The position numbers were made by a program, and so were the translations under genes. Positions 7,454 through 16,144 of a stretch of DNA of 38,241 nucleotides are shown here, in pieces (the first letter of the stretch is position 1; every line of letters starts with the position of its first letter). The notes under the pieces were generated by a model. That model was not told the origin of the DNA. It did not search any database and saw only the letters and a list, made by a program, of their open reading frames with translations. The DNA comes from Candidatus Cloacimonadota bacterium (GTDB lineage Bacteria > Cloacimonadota > Cloacimonadia > JGIOTU-2), in assembly GCA_030613025.1 (NCBI GenBank), contig JAUWMT010000027.1, positions 1 to 38,241 on the forward strand, written 5' to 3'.

Positions 7454-7860
7454 TTCATGGGCATAATGAAGAGATAAAATATGAAGTTGCAAGATTTATT
7501 GAAAAAGAATTAAATATTAATGTAATAATTCTACATGAAAAAGCCAGTAAAAGTAGGACTATTATTGAAAAAATTGAAGCACACTCTGAAGTTGATTTTG
7601 CTGTATGTCTATACACTGCAGATGATTTGGGCTGTGAAAAAAAGGAAGAAATTGAATTAAAAGATTTATCATATCGTGCAAGGCAAAATGTTATATTCGA
7701 AGCAGGTTATTTTATGGGGAAACTAGGAAGAAATAAAGTTTTTATATTGCTTGAAGATACTCTAGAAAAACCTGCAGATATTGATGGGGTAATATATATC
7801 CCTATTAAAGGGGAGTGGAAAGAAGATTTGAGGAGAGAAGTAAATGAAATATACAAGTAA
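7414..7860 (+). CDS. TIR-like nucleotide-binding protein (CAP12/PCTIR type), probable NADase effector
   Basis: A 148-residue protein of the TIR-like family known from CBASS/Pycsar-type defence. Landmarks: FLVHGHNEEIK (residues 12-22), ILHEKASKSRTIIEKIE, DFAVCLYTADDLG, RARQNVIFEAGYFMGKLGR with the candidate catalytic Glu96 after NVIF, and DIDGVIYIPIKGEWK at the end. Relatives cleave NAD+ when activated. The frame is open to an ATG at 7402, but GGAGGA (7404-7409) lies directly downstream of it, so ATG 7414 is the likely start. There is no cyclase, oligomerising sensor or transmembrane domain on the chain, so activation must come from a partner, most simply the zinc-ribbon protein or the small protein that follows. 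Confidence 0.8.
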   Translation: MLDSKEYYKKCFLVHGHNEEIKYEVARFIEKELNINVIILHEKASKSRTIIEKIEAHSEVDFAVCLYTADDLGCEKKEEIELKDLSYRARQNVIFEAGYFMGKLGRNKVFILLEDTLEKPADIDGVIYIPIKGEWKEDLRREVNEIYK

Positions 7861-8131
7861 ACAAATTTTTAAAAATGCTGGTGTTAAAATGAGAGAGGAA
7901 CCATTAATATTTTATATTGTACACAAAGATACAAAAGAAGAGATAATAAAGTTAGAATTGAGTATTTTTAAACAAACACTCGATGTTTATCTTAAATTGA
8001 ATCATGTATGGACGTTTAAAGATTTCAAGATAGTTGATTATGAACAAGCTGACACACCACTACAGATCGCAGAGAGAGCAATTGAATCATTTAATATAAA
8101 AATTGATAGTAATTACGAAATAAAAATTTGA
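7844..8131 (+). CDS. Small protein of unknown function, third gene after the TIR-like gene
   Basis: A 95-residue protein with no family I can name. It looks like a mixed alpha/beta fold: strands around LIFYIVHKD and IIKLELSIF, an aromatic segment VYLKLNHVWTFKDF, and a C-terminal helix LQIAERAIESFN. There are no cysteines and no membrane segment. It overlaps the TIR-like gene by 17 bases and has AGGAG about 9 bases before its ATG, so it is translationally coupled. In that position an antitoxin, immunity or activator role is possible, but nothing in the sequence decides between these. Confidence 0.55.
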   Translation: MKYTSKQIFKNAGVKMREEPLIFYIVHKDTKEEIIKLELSIFKQTLDVYLKLNHVWTFKDFKIVDYEQADTPLQIAERAIESFNIKIDSNYEIKI

Positions 8132-8168
8132 CTATTACAATAAAAAATACAATATACAGTTGATGTAA

Positions 8169-8844
8169 GATCATGAAAAATAAATATTCCGAAACCATGG
8201 AAAAGAAAACCGATGAAAGCAAAGACTAAATGAACCGTTCGATACTTGAATCGCAGTGAGTGAAACGACCCTGTGAAATAAAAAAACAGATTTCACGGGT
8301 TAAAAGTGTGATTCGAGGATTATGGCTGATAAAAATAAGATGTTTATGTTTAATCATTCTCGCTTCATGCTTCGCCACGAAGCAAGTCTGACAATGCAGA
8401 TTTAATTCCCCACTTCACCAATTTCTTGACATCTAAATATGATTCTCTTCACACAATACGTAGATAAAAGATCATGAAAAATGAATGCTGTGAAACCATG
8501 GAAAAGAAAACTTATGAAAGCAAAAACGGAATGAACCGTTCTATACTTGAATCGCAGCGAGTGAAACGACCCTGTGAAATAAAAAAACAGATTTCACGGG
8601 TTAAAAGTGTGATTCGAGGATTATGGCTAATAAAAATGAGATGTTTATGTTTCATCATTCTCGCTTCATGCTTCGCCACGAAGCAAGTCTGACAATGCAG
8701 ATTTAATTCCCCACTTCACCAATTTCTTGACAGCTAAATATAATTCTCTTCACACAATACGTAGATAAAAGATCGTGAAAAATGAATGCTCTGAAAACAT
8801 GGAAAAGAAAACTTATGAAAGCAAAAACGGAATGAACCGTTCGG
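8169..8844 (+). repeat. 301-bp tandem direct repeat, two copies plus a partial third
   Basis: Units start at 8169, 8470 and 8771, each beginning GATC(A/G)TGAAAAAT, exactly 301 bases apart. The first two are nearly identical over their full length; the third is recognisable only to about 8844, where the AllH-like coding sequence takes over. Each unit contains CCACTTCACCAATTTCTTGACA near its end and a short frame starting with Met-Lys-Asn. The third unit supplies the start codon and about 23 residues of the AllH-like protein. The interval 8132-8774 holds no other gene I can support. Confidence 0.85.
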
Positions 8845-9707
8845 GAAAATTGGACCCATACGACCACCAGATCGAGCTGGTCAGTTTCGGTGATAGAATT
8901 CCAAACGGCACTTTTACGATCCATTCAATATTTCGAAGAACTGTAAATTTTCACAACAACTCTGTGCTGATCTCAATTGTGAACGAAGATATCGGCAGCG
9001 GACCTCTAAATATAATTGTAAGAGGACTCGATCTTCAAAAAATACATTCCCTCTCAATCTACAACAATATCCTGACGATCAATAACATACAAATTCTCAT
9101 TAATGAAATCGTGAAGTATAGTTCAAGATTATCTCCGAAAGCAGTTAGTATTTCCAAATTTACTGATAATCTGGCATTTTTGCAAACTGTTCTAACCAAA
9201 TTGAGTGCTCCAAAAAGTCTCTACTTTCTTTTAGATGAAAAGAGAGAAAAGGACTTCATATCGGGCTTTGAAAAGGAATTTGCCAAAAGGATGAAGTTGG
9301 GCGTCGATTTGATATTTAATGGCACGATGGCGAGCTTGGTTGAAGGAGTTTCAAAGATCAAGGGGTGCGGATTCGGGCTCACTCCGAGTGGAGATGACTT
9401 TAATGCCGGTTTGCTGTCAGGTCTCTATCTGAAGCAGGAATTATTCGGAAATGATCTATCTGAAATCAGGAATACGATCTATAAAACTGCGCAGGGCAAC
9501 AATCTGATCTCAAATACATATCTCTATCTCGCAAAAGAGGGGCTGTTTATCGAGAGGTTCAAAAACTTTATCAATTCCCTTTTATATGAAGGGAAGGAAG
9601 AGATACATTCAAATATCCAAAAAATGCTAAATGTTGGAGAAACTTCGGGCGCCGATATGCTTGTGGGTTTCATTTTATCATTTAAGAAAGCGGGTGAGCT
9701 GTGGTAG
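8775..9707 (+). CDS. allH: AllH-like (DUF2877) subunit of oxamate carbamoyltransferase
   Basis: A 310-residue protein with the DUF2877 signature GFGLTPSGDDFNAGLLSGLYL in its second half and an N-terminal HSIFRRTVNF segment typical of the family. In E. coli this family (AllH, formerly YlbF) is one of three subunits of oxamate carbamoyltransferase, acting on oxalurate, oxamate and carbamoyl phosphate in allantoin breakdown. The other two subunits follow directly. The GTG at 8775 and first roughly 23 residues lie in the third copy of a 301-bp tandem repeat; an in-frame ATG at 8832 could be the ancestral start. Its end overlaps fdrA by 7 bases. Confidence 0.82.
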   Translation: MKNECSENMEKKTYESKNGMNRSGKLDPYDHQIELVSFGDRIPNGTFTIHSIFRRTVNFHNNSVLISIVNEDIGSGPLNIIVRGLDLQKIHSLSIYNNILTINNIQILINEIVKYSSRLSPKAVSISKFTDNLAFLQTVLTKLSAPKSLYFLLDEKREKDFISGFEKEFAKRMKLGVDLIFNGTMASLVEGVSKIKGCGFGLTPSGDDFNAGLLSGLYLKQELFGNDLSEIRNTIYKTAQGNNLISNTYLYLAKEGLFIERFKNFINSLLYEGKEEIHSNIQKMLNVGETSGADMLVGFILSFKKAGELW

Positions 9708-11305
9708 TGAAAGGTAAAATAAAACGAGGGGAATATTTTGATTCTGTTACTCTGATGCTCGTTGCGAAACAGATCAATGGGATCGAAGGAATTGCAGATG
9801 CTGCAGTTGTGATGAATACTGAAGAGAACAGATCGATACTGGAATTTTCGGGATTGCTTATTTCCGATTTTGATGAAGCGAAAGCATCCGATCTTTTGAT
9901 ATGCCTGAAAGCAGAAAGTGAAGAGGTCGCAGAAAAAGCAATGCTGCAAGTTGATGAAGTTCTTGAGAAAGTCCGGCACGCGATCAGCGACACTGAGGAT
10001 TTTCTTCCCAAAAGTCTGGAAACTGCACTATGTGCAATGCCGGATGCAAACCTGGCGCTCATTTCCGTTGCCGGCAAGTATGCAGCCAATGAAGCGATGA
10101 AAGCTCTGAAGTTAGGACTTCACGTTATGATCTTTTCGGATAATGTTCCGATTGAAGATGAGATCTGGTTGAAGAAATTTGCGCAGGAAAAAGACCTTCT
10201 TTTGATGGGACCTGATTGCGGGACCGCGATAATAAATGGCGTTCCACTTGCTTTTGCGAATGTAGTGAACAAAGGAAATATCGGCATGGTGGCAGCTTCG
10301 GGAACTGGGTTGCAGGAGATCAGCTCGATCATATCCAACAATGGAGCAGGAATTTCTCAGGCGATCGGAACAGGAGGAAGAGATGTGAAGAAAGAGATCG
10401 GCGGGATCATGTTCCTTGCAGCTCTCGAAGCATTGAACCGTGATAAAAACACAGAAATAATTGTGCTTGTATCCAAGCCACCAGCAAAAGAAGTACTCAA
10501 GAAAATATTGGAAAAAGTAGAAAATATTCATAAGCCGGTTATTACAATATTTCTCGGCGCTGATGAAAAATTATTTGAAGGTTCAAGGGCAATACCAGCA
10601 AAAACCCTCGAGGAAGCTGCACTTATTGCGGTTAGTTTAGCACAGAAGAAGGATATAAATTCATTTCAAGAAATGTTTGAGAAAAGATATAAGGGAGTAA
10701 AAGAAATTGCTCAAAAAGAAGCAAAGACAAAGATCAGGGAGCAGAAATACCTTCGCGGACTTTTTTGCGGAGGCACTCTTTGTGAGGAAGCCCTGATCAT
10801 CTTTAAGGAACAGATAGGGGATGTGTATAGCAACATGTCATCAAAAGAAAAATTTCAATTGAAAGATTCGATGACAAGTTACATGAATACGGTCATCGAT
10901 ATGGGCGGAGATGAATTCACAGTGGGCAGACCGCATCCTATGATAGATTTTTCTTTGCGGAATAGAAGGATATTGAAAGAAGCAGAAGATCCGGAAGTTG
11001 CAGTCATACTTTTTGATGTGGTGCTTGGCTATGGATCGAATATGGAACCGGCACAAGAGCTTGTTCCGGTCATCATGCAAGCTGCAAAATCTGCAGTAAA
11101 AACAGGAAGAGATATTTCTTTTGTGTGCTCAATAACCGGTACAGTTCATGATCCTCAAGATAGGAAAGATGTGGAAAAAAGATTGAAAGAAGCCGGAGTT
11201 CATGTAATGGAATCAAATGCTGCTGCATGTGAGTTATCCGGTTTGGTCATCAAAATGCTTTCGGATGAAAGCTCAAAAATGGAGGATCGTCATGGCAATA
11301 AATGA
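9701..11305 (+). CDS. fdrA: FdrA/AllF subunit of oxamate carbamoyltransferase (acyl-CoA synthetase-like fold)
   Basis: A 534-residue protein related to the succinyl-CoA synthetase alpha subunit. A Rossmann region includes LISVAGKYAANEAMKAL (about residues 120-136), followed by GPDCGTAIINGVPLAFAN (170-187), GNIGMVAASGTGLQE and GTGGRDVKKEIGG (223 onward). The C-terminal half has CGGTLCEEAL, GRPHPMID and the ligase-like VLGYGSNMEPAQELVP. In E. coli FdrA (AllF) is a subunit of the oxamate carbamoyltransferase. The gene starts at GTG 9701 (GTG 9707 is an alternative), overlapping allH by 7 bases, and its end overlaps allG by 14 bases. Confidence 0.88.
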   Translation: MVVKGKIKRGEYFDSVTLMLVAKQINGIEGIADAAVVMNTEENRSILEFSGLLISDFDEAKASDLLICLKAESEEVAEKAMLQVDEVLEKVRHAISDTEDFLPKSLETALCAMPDANLALISVAGKYAANEAMKALKLGLHVMIFSDNVPIEDEIWLKKFAQEKDLLLMGPDCGTAIINGVPLAFANVVNKGNIGMVAASGTGLQEISSIISNNGAGISQAIGTGGRDVKKEIGGIMFLAALEALNRDKNTEIIVLVSKPPAKEVLKKILEKVENIHKPVITIFLGADEKLFEGSRAIPAKTLEEAALIAVSLAQKKDINSFQEMFEKRYKGVKEIAQKEAKTKIREQKYLRGLFCGGTLCEEALIIFKEQIGDVYSNMSSKEKFQLKDSMTSYMNTVIDMGGDEFTVGRPHPMIDFSLRNRRILKEAEDPEVAVILFDVVLGYGSNMEPAQELVPVIMQAAKSAVKTGRDISFVCSITGTVHDPQDRKDVEKRLKEAGVHVMESNAAACELSGLVIKMLSDESSKMEDRHGNK

Positions 11306-12719
11306 CCTCTTTGATAAAGATCTAAAAGTAATAAACATCGGACTCGGCTCTTTCAAAGATAGTTTGGAAGAAGTTAATGCCGGTGTTGTGCAGGTTGATT
11401 GGAAACCCCCTGCAGAAATCGATGAAAAAACTCTTAATATTATTTCGGATAATAGCTCATATATTGAGAAAGAGAATAAAAAATGCCTTAATAAAACCCT
11501 GAGCGGAACTCCTTTTCTAATCGATTTGGATAGAGCAATTAATGTGATACCGGGTATGAAAAAGAACATGATACTTCATGCGGGACCACCAATAACCTGG
11601 GACAGAATGTGCGGACCAATGAGAGGAGCGATCATCGGCGCCCTGATTTACGAAGGAATGGCTGAAAATCCCGAAGAAGCAGAGAAAATTGCAGCTTCCA
11701 ATGAAATTGAATATTCACCCTGCCACGAGCATAGTACAGTCGGACCGATGGCTGGTATTGTGTCATCCTCGATGCCGGTTTTTGTTCTGAAAAATGAAGA
11801 GTATGGAAATCATGCATACTGCACGCTGAACGAAGGACTCGGCAAGGTGCTTCGTTACGGCGCTTTCAGCAAAGAAGTGATCGAAAAACTGAGATGGATG
11901 GAAGCGGTTCTGTATCCTGCGTTGAAAAAAGCAGTGAGAGAACTTGGCAAGATCGATCTGAAAAACATCATTGCTCAAGCTCTGCACATGGGAGATGAAG
12001 TTCATAACAGAAATCGAGCTGCGACCTCCCTGTTTTACCGACAGATCGCGCCGGCTATAATAAAAACGACAAAAGATACAGAGATCGCTGTCAAAGTGCT
12101 CGAATTCATCAACGGCAATGATCATTTTTTCCTAAATCTATCTATGCCTGCCTGCAAAGTAACGCTCGATGCAGCCCGAAATATCAAGGGAAGCAGTGTT
12201 GTCGTGGCAATGACGCGCAATGGAACAGATTTTGGCATACAACTTTCAGGAACAGGTGATCAGTGGTTTGTCGGACCTGCACCAATTCCAGATGCGCTTT
12301 TCTTCCCGGGATATACAAAAAATGATGCAAACAGGGATATCGGAGATAGCTCCATCACGGAAACGAATGGACTTGGCGGATTTGCAATTGCAGCATCACC
12401 GGCAATCGTTCAGTTCGTTGGCGGAGCAGCACAAGATGCCCTGAATTATACTCAGGAAATGTATGAGATCACTGTTGGTGAGAATAATATCTATCAAATC
12501 CCTTCTCTGAATTTCCGCGGAACTCCAACAGGGATCGATGTTATAAAAGTAGTAGAAAAAGGGATATTACCTTTTATCGATACAGGTGTAGCTCATAAAA
12601 ATGCGGGAATCGGACAGGTCGGCGCCGGAGTGTTGAGCGCTCCAATGGAACCATTCACAAAAGCGTTGAAAGGTTTAGCTGAATCATTAGAAAATAAAGA
12701 TACTAATAAAAAAATGTAA
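11292..12719 (+). CDS. allG: YlbE/AllG-like (DUF1116) subunit of oxamate carbamoyltransferase
   Basis: A 475-residue DUF1116/YlbE-family protein, the third member of the trio. Recognisable stretches are HAGPPITWDRMCGPMRGAII, CHEHSTVGPMAGIVSSSMPV, GNDHFFLNLSMPACKVTLDA and VGAGVLSAPMEPF near the end. The frame is open upstream to 11217, but ATG 11292 with GGAGG 6 bases before it is the clear start and gives a family-typical N-terminus. It overlaps fdrA by 14 bases and is followed after 8 bases by the cyclase-family gene, so all four are co-transcribed. Confidence 0.87.
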   Translation: MAINDLFDKDLKVINIGLGSFKDSLEEVNAGVVQVDWKPPAEIDEKTLNIISDNSSYIEKENKKCLNKTLSGTPFLIDLDRAINVIPGMKKNMILHAGPPITWDRMCGPMRGAIIGALIYEGMAENPEEAEKIAASNEIEYSPCHEHSTVGPMAGIVSSSMPVFVLKNEEYGNHAYCTLNEGLGKVLRYGAFSKEVIEKLRWMEAVLYPALKKAVRELGKIDLKNIIAQALHMGDEVHNRNRAATSLFYRQIAPAIIKTTKDTEIAVKVLEFINGNDHFFLNLSMPACKVTLDAARNIKGSSVVVAMTRNGTDFGIQLSGTGDQWFVGPAPIPDALFFPGYTKNDANRDIGDSSITETNGLGGFAIAASPAIVQFVGGAAQDALNYTQEMYEITVGENNIYQIPSLNFRGTPTGIDVIKVVEKGILPFIDTGVAHKNAGIGQVGAGVLSAPMEPFTKALKGLAESLENKDTNKKM

Positions 12720-12727
12720 GGAGTATC

Positions 12728-13546
12728 ATGAATAATAACGAATTTCTGGAATTTATGGATAAGGTGCGAGTGTATGATCTGACACAGCGACTGAGCATTC
12801 ATACACCGCCGTGGCCCAGTTATATGCCGTTGCAGATCCAATATTTTAAAAGACTTGCCGGCGCTCATATGGGTCAAGGGGCGAACGGACAGATCATCAA
12901 AACAAGTAATCATGTAGGAACTCATATTGATGGGCAAATTCATTTCTTTGCCAGCGGTAAAACTATCGGCGAAGTTCCTATTAAAGATTGGATCGGACAG
13001 GGAGTTGTGGTTGATATTTCCGATGAAGTGGAAGATTACTCGCTCTATTCACCGGAAATGCTGATGAAAAAAGCTGAGATCAAAAATGGGGATATTCTCA
13101 TTATCAATACAGGGTATCATAAATATAGCTGGGATCAACCGGAATCTGATGAAGTTCGCTATTTCGTAAAGCATCCAGGTCCTGATCCTGAATTCCACAA
13201 ATGGGCTCTTGAGATGAAATTTAAATGGATCGGTGTTGATTGCGGAAGCGCAGACCATCCAATGAACACGATCATCAGAGACTGGCATCCGAAACCCTTC
13301 ATTGAAGCTGAGAAAAAACTGAAAGCAAAATATCACAAAACCTGGGACGAGATGTTCCCGCTCGAAGAATACTACCAGGTTATGCATTTGAATCTTTTTC
13401 CCAAAGGACTGCTTCATGCAGAAAACCTGGGTGGTGAACTGAATAAAGTAAATAATAAACGTGTTTGGATCGGGTTGTTTCCCTTGCGCGGTATTGAATT
13501 GGAATCATCCATGTGCCGTATAATTGCTCTTGAACCACCGGAATAG
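12728..13546 (+). CDS. Cyclase-family metal-dependent hydrolase
   Basis: A 272-residue member of the cyclase/kynurenine formamidase-like family (PF04199 type) of metal-dependent amide or lactam hydrolases. The metal motif HVGTHIDGQIHF (residues 62-73) supplies His62, His66, Asp68 and His72; a later VDCGSADHPMN holds further active-site residues. Relatives open rings (isatin hydrolase) or cleave N-formyl groups. It starts 8 bases after allG with AAGGAG before the ATG. In this operon a ring-opening or amide-hydrolysis step upstream of oxalurate is the natural guess; the substrate is not determined. Confidence 0.82.
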   Translation: MNNNEFLEFMDKVRVYDLTQRLSIHTPPWPSYMPLQIQYFKRLAGAHMGQGANGQIIKTSNHVGTHIDGQIHFFASGKTIGEVPIKDWIGQGVVVDISDEVEDYSLYSPEMLMKKAEIKNGDILIINTGYHKYSWDQPESDEVRYFVKHPGPDPEFHKWALEMKFKWIGVDCGSADHPMNTIIRDWHPKPFIEAEKKLKAKYHKTWDEMFPLEEYYQVMHLNLFPKGLLHAENLGGELNKVNNKRVWIGLFPLRGIELESSMCRIIALEPPE

Positions 13547-13558
13547 AGAAGAAGTTTA

Positions 13559-13592
13559 ACCACGAAACACACGAAAGACGCGAAAAAAGAAA
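13559..13592 (+). repeat. CACGAAA-type dispersed repeat
   Basis: Reads CCACGAAACACACGAAAGAC followed by GCGAAAAAAG. It lies in the gap between the cyclase-family gene and the methyltransferase gene, and is the same family as 480-514 and 37749-37790. Confidence 0.55.
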
Positions 13593-13638
13593 AAAACTAT
13601 ATAAAAAGTGTTTTAACACTTCATGTTAAGCAAATCGA

Positions 13639-14622
13639 ATGGATCTAAATAAAGCAGAAATACAACTCCTATACTTGATCAATATGGTTGAAAGATCAGT
13701 AAGAAAGGTTAATAAAAAAACTATTAACACAACCGGGAAGAAAGTCTATGATGAGAACTTATTAGAATTATCAGAAGCTTACAAATCACTTATCAAAAAT
13801 GAGTTTGTTGAGGAAGTCAATAAGGAATATTCTTTAACAAATAAAGCTAAGAAATATCTTAAAAGAATAAGAGCCAATAATTTTGGAGAGTTGTTAGTTA
13901 AAATAGAAAAAAGTGAAGTGTATGGAAAATTCTGTGAGCTGGTGTATGGAAAAAATATTACTCAATTCAATATGATGAATATGCATCAACTTAACAAATT
14001 ACTGGAATTAATGAAGTTAAACCGACATCATAGAGTTTTGGATTTAGGCTGTTCATCGGGAACAATTACTGAGTATATTTCTGATTTAACAAACGCACAC
14101 ATCACAGGTATCGATTTCGCAGAAAAAGCAATAGAATGGGCTGAAGAGAGAACAAAATCTAAAAAAGACCGTTTGAAATTCATAACAATGGATATTGATA
14201 CAATTGATTTTCCTGAAAAATCTTTCGATACGATCATCTCAATTGATACACTTTATTTTATGGAAGATTTAAAAGATACTGTTCTACAAATGAAGGGGCT
14301 TTTAAAACAAAATGGAAAAATGGGAATCTTTTATACACAGATGATAAAGCCCGATGATTCTCAAGAATCATTACTTCCTGATAAAACAAAATTAGCTAAG
14401 ATTTTGAAGGAACAAAATTTAAAATATCAAACCTGGAATTTTACAGAAGAAGAGAAACGTCATTGGAGAAAATCAAAAGAAGTTGCCGAAACGTTAAAAG
14501 AGGAATTTGAAAAAGAAGGTAATATTCAAATTTATTTATCCAGAATTCGTGAATCAAATAAAATTCTCGAGTTTGTCGAATCAGATCGACTCAGCCGTTA
14601 TCTTTATTTTGTGGAACTTTAA
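13639..14622 (+). CDS. Class I SAM-dependent methyltransferase with N-terminal helical domain
   Basis: A 327-residue protein. Residues 1-100 look like a winged-helix-type domain (IQLLYLINMV ... ELSEAYKSLIKNEFVEEV ... YSLTNKAKKYL). The Rossmann methyltransferase domain follows with motif I VLDLGCSSGTITEYI (about 133-147), ITGIDFAEKAIEWAEER, the acidic MDIDTIDF and FDTIISIDTLYFMEDL. The substrate is unknown; small-molecule methyltransferases share this layout. It sits within the catabolic operon but has no ribosome binding site as good as its neighbours', looks more AT-rich, and is preceded by a dispersed repeat, so it may be a later insertion. Alternatively it acts on a pathway intermediate. 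Confidence 0.75.
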   Translation: MDLNKAEIQLLYLINMVERSVRKVNKKTINTTGKKVYDENLLELSEAYKSLIKNEFVEEVNKEYSLTNKAKKYLKRIRANNFGELLVKIEKSEVYGKFCELVYGKNITQFNMMNMHQLNKLLELMKLNRHHRVLDLGCSSGTITEYISDLTNAHITGIDFAEKAIEWAEERTKSKKDRLKFITMDIDTIDFPEKSFDTIISIDTLYFMEDLKDTVLQMKGLLKQNGKMGIFYTQMIKPDDSQESLLPDKTKLAKILKEQNLKYQTWNFTEEEKRHWRKSKEVAETLKEEFEKEGNIQIYLSRIRESNKILEFVESDRLSRYLYFVEL

Positions 14623-14641
14623 TTATGAAAGGAAGTTTTTA

Positions 14642-15511
14642 GTGGTCACAATAAATTTTGAATATTTCAAACCCAAAGATATGATCGAAGCAATAAATCT
14701 TCTTTCAAAATTTGAGAAAAAAGCAAAAATCCTTTCGGGAGGTACTGATCTCATCGTACAGATGAAAGAGAATATCGAAGCACCGGAAGCTGTAATCGAC
14801 ATAAAAGGAATAAAAGATCTGCACGAGATTCTATTTGAAGACAATATACTCTTCATCGGCGCATGCGTAACCTTCTCGGAATTGATCGAATCGGAGATCA
14901 TCAAAAAATATTTTCCTCTAATAAAAGAGATGTCAAAGAAAGTTGCTTCGATAGGAATTCGTAACAGAGCCACTATTGTAGGAAATATCTGCTCGGCTGT
15001 CCCTTCTGCAGATTCTGCCCCGATCCTGCTCGTGTATGATGCTGATATTATTGCGAAAAGTTCTTCTGAAGAAAGGATCATTCCGATTACAGACTGGTTC
15101 ACCGGTCCGAAAGAGACTATTCTGCACGCAGATGAACTCGTTACAGGCATTGCAATTCGGTTCCCGGATAAGAAACATGTAGGATGTTATGAAAAACTTA
15201 GAAGATATTCCGGAGAAGATCTTGCTCAAGCAGGAGTGTGTATTTTGGCATTTGAAGACCTTATTTACAAAGTTGCATTTTGTGCTGTGGGACCAGTTCC
15301 AAAGAGAGCTTTCATTGTCGAAGAACTTCTGAATGACAAAGAAATTTCCGATGATCTAATCGAGGAAGCAAAGCATCTTTTACAGGAAGAGATCTCTCCG
15401 ATTTCGGATATCAGAGCATCAGAAGAATATCGGGTTCATATGATGGGTGTGATGTTCGAAAGAGGATTGAAGAAAGCGATCTCTCAGATTCATGGAGGTG
15501 GAAATGTCTGA
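14642..15511 (+). CDS. Molybdenum hydroxylase (xanthine dehydrogenase family), FAD subunit
   Basis: A 289-residue FAD-binding subunit carrying electrons away from the iron-sulfur subunit. Motifs: AKILSGGTDLIVQMKE (FAD pyrophosphate region), FIGACVTFSELIES, and ASIGIRNRATIVGNICSAVPSAD split between flavin contacts, then KLRRYSGEDLAQAGVC and a CO-dehydrogenase-flavoprotein-like C-terminus. The frame is open back to 14507 across the previous gene's end, but GTG 14642 with GGAAG 6 bases upstream gives the usual length for this subunit. It overlaps the iron-sulfur subunit gene by 8 bases. Confidence 0.88.
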   Translation: MVTINFEYFKPKDMIEAINLLSKFEKKAKILSGGTDLIVQMKENIEAPEAVIDIKGIKDLHEILFEDNILFIGACVTFSELIESEIIKKYFPLIKEMSKKVASIGIRNRATIVGNICSAVPSADSAPILLVYDADIIAKSSSEERIIPITDWFTGPKETILHADELVTGIAIRFPDKKHVGCYEKLRRYSGEDLAQAGVCILAFEDLIYKVAFCAVGPVPKRAFIVEELLNDKEISDDLIEEAKHLLQEEISPISDIRASEEYRVHMMGVMFERGLKKAISQIHGGGNV

Positions 15512-16007
15512 AATGCATTTTATGCTGAATCATGAAAATAGAGCTGTTAATGTAGAGCCGAACGAAACTCTCCTTGAAGTATTGCGTGAAAAATTAGGTG
15601 TGAAAAGTCCGAAATGCGGTTGTGATAGAGGAGACTGCGGCGCTTGCAATGTCCTCCTGAATGGACAGAGTGTCAGAAGCTGCCTTATCCTTGCTGTCGA
15701 GGTTGATGGACAGGAAATTATCACAATTGAAGGAATTTCTAAGCACGGCTTGACCAAAGTTCAGAAAGCAATGATAGATAATAATGCTTTCCAGTGCGGA
15801 TTCTGTGCACCAGGTATCATAATTTCTGCTACGGAATTGCTGAATAAAAATCAACATCCGACCCTCCAAGAGATCAAAGAAGCACTTGCAGGAAATTTAT
15901 GCCGCTGTACCGGATACTTGCCGATCCTTGAAGCTGTGTTAAAAGTTTCAAAAGAAGAGGTTCACGCGGAGAACGCAGAGAAGACGCGGAGAACGCAAAG
16001 GAAATAA
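15504..16007 (+). CDS. Molybdenum hydroxylase, [2Fe-2S] subunit
   Basis: A 167-residue electron-transfer subunit with two [2Fe-2S] clusters. The plant-type cluster uses CDRGDCGAC (Cys40, Cys45, Cys48) and Cys60; the second uses CGFC (Cys98, Cys101) and CRC (Cys133, Cys135) in NLCRCTGYLPI. The start is ATG 15504 because GGAGGTGG (15494-15501) lies just before it, inside a longer open frame from 15492. The last 15 residues (153-167, VHAENAEKTRRTQRK) are encoded by one arm of a TTCACGC/GCGTGAA inverted repeat element, so this tail is an acquisition rather than family sequence. Confidence 0.9.
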   Translation: MSEMHFMLNHENRAVNVEPNETLLEVLREKLGVKSPKCGCDRGDCGACNVLLNGQSVRSCLILAVEVDGQEIITIEGISKHGLTKVQKAMIDNNAFQCGFCAPGIIISATELLNKNQHPTLQEIKEALAGNLCRCTGYLPILEAVLKVSKEEVHAENAEKTRRTQRK

Positions 16008-16144
16008 AATTGTTGAAAAATAAGAATTTTCAAGGTGAAGGTCGTTTTGAAGTGAAAAATATACAAAGTGAATATCATATTAAAGAGAATTTTTGTAAAA
16101 TATCTCTGCGAGCTTTGCGTAAACTCAGCGCACTCAGCGTGAAA
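15961..16144. repeat. Inverted-repeat element (TTCACGC...GCGTGAA) in the molybdenum hydroxylase operon
   Basis: The left arm begins TTCACGCGGAGAACGCAGAG (15961 onward); the right arm ends CAGCGCACTCAGCGTGAA (to about 16143), and their outer ends are reverse complements. About 110 AT-rich bases lie between the arms. It resembles small non-coding mobile elements common in environmental genomes. It splits the [2Fe-2S] and molybdopterin subunit genes and supplies the stop codon of the former. Confidence 0.6.

Noticed and set aside
8474-8692. 72-codon frame before allH
   Set aside because: It is the second tandem unit's copy of the allH start running into repeat sequence; no domain and no independent support.
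8169-8770. Possible CRISPR or small-RNA array in the 301-bp repeats
   Set aside because: Units are 301 bp and nearly identical along their whole length, without short repeats and unique spacers.
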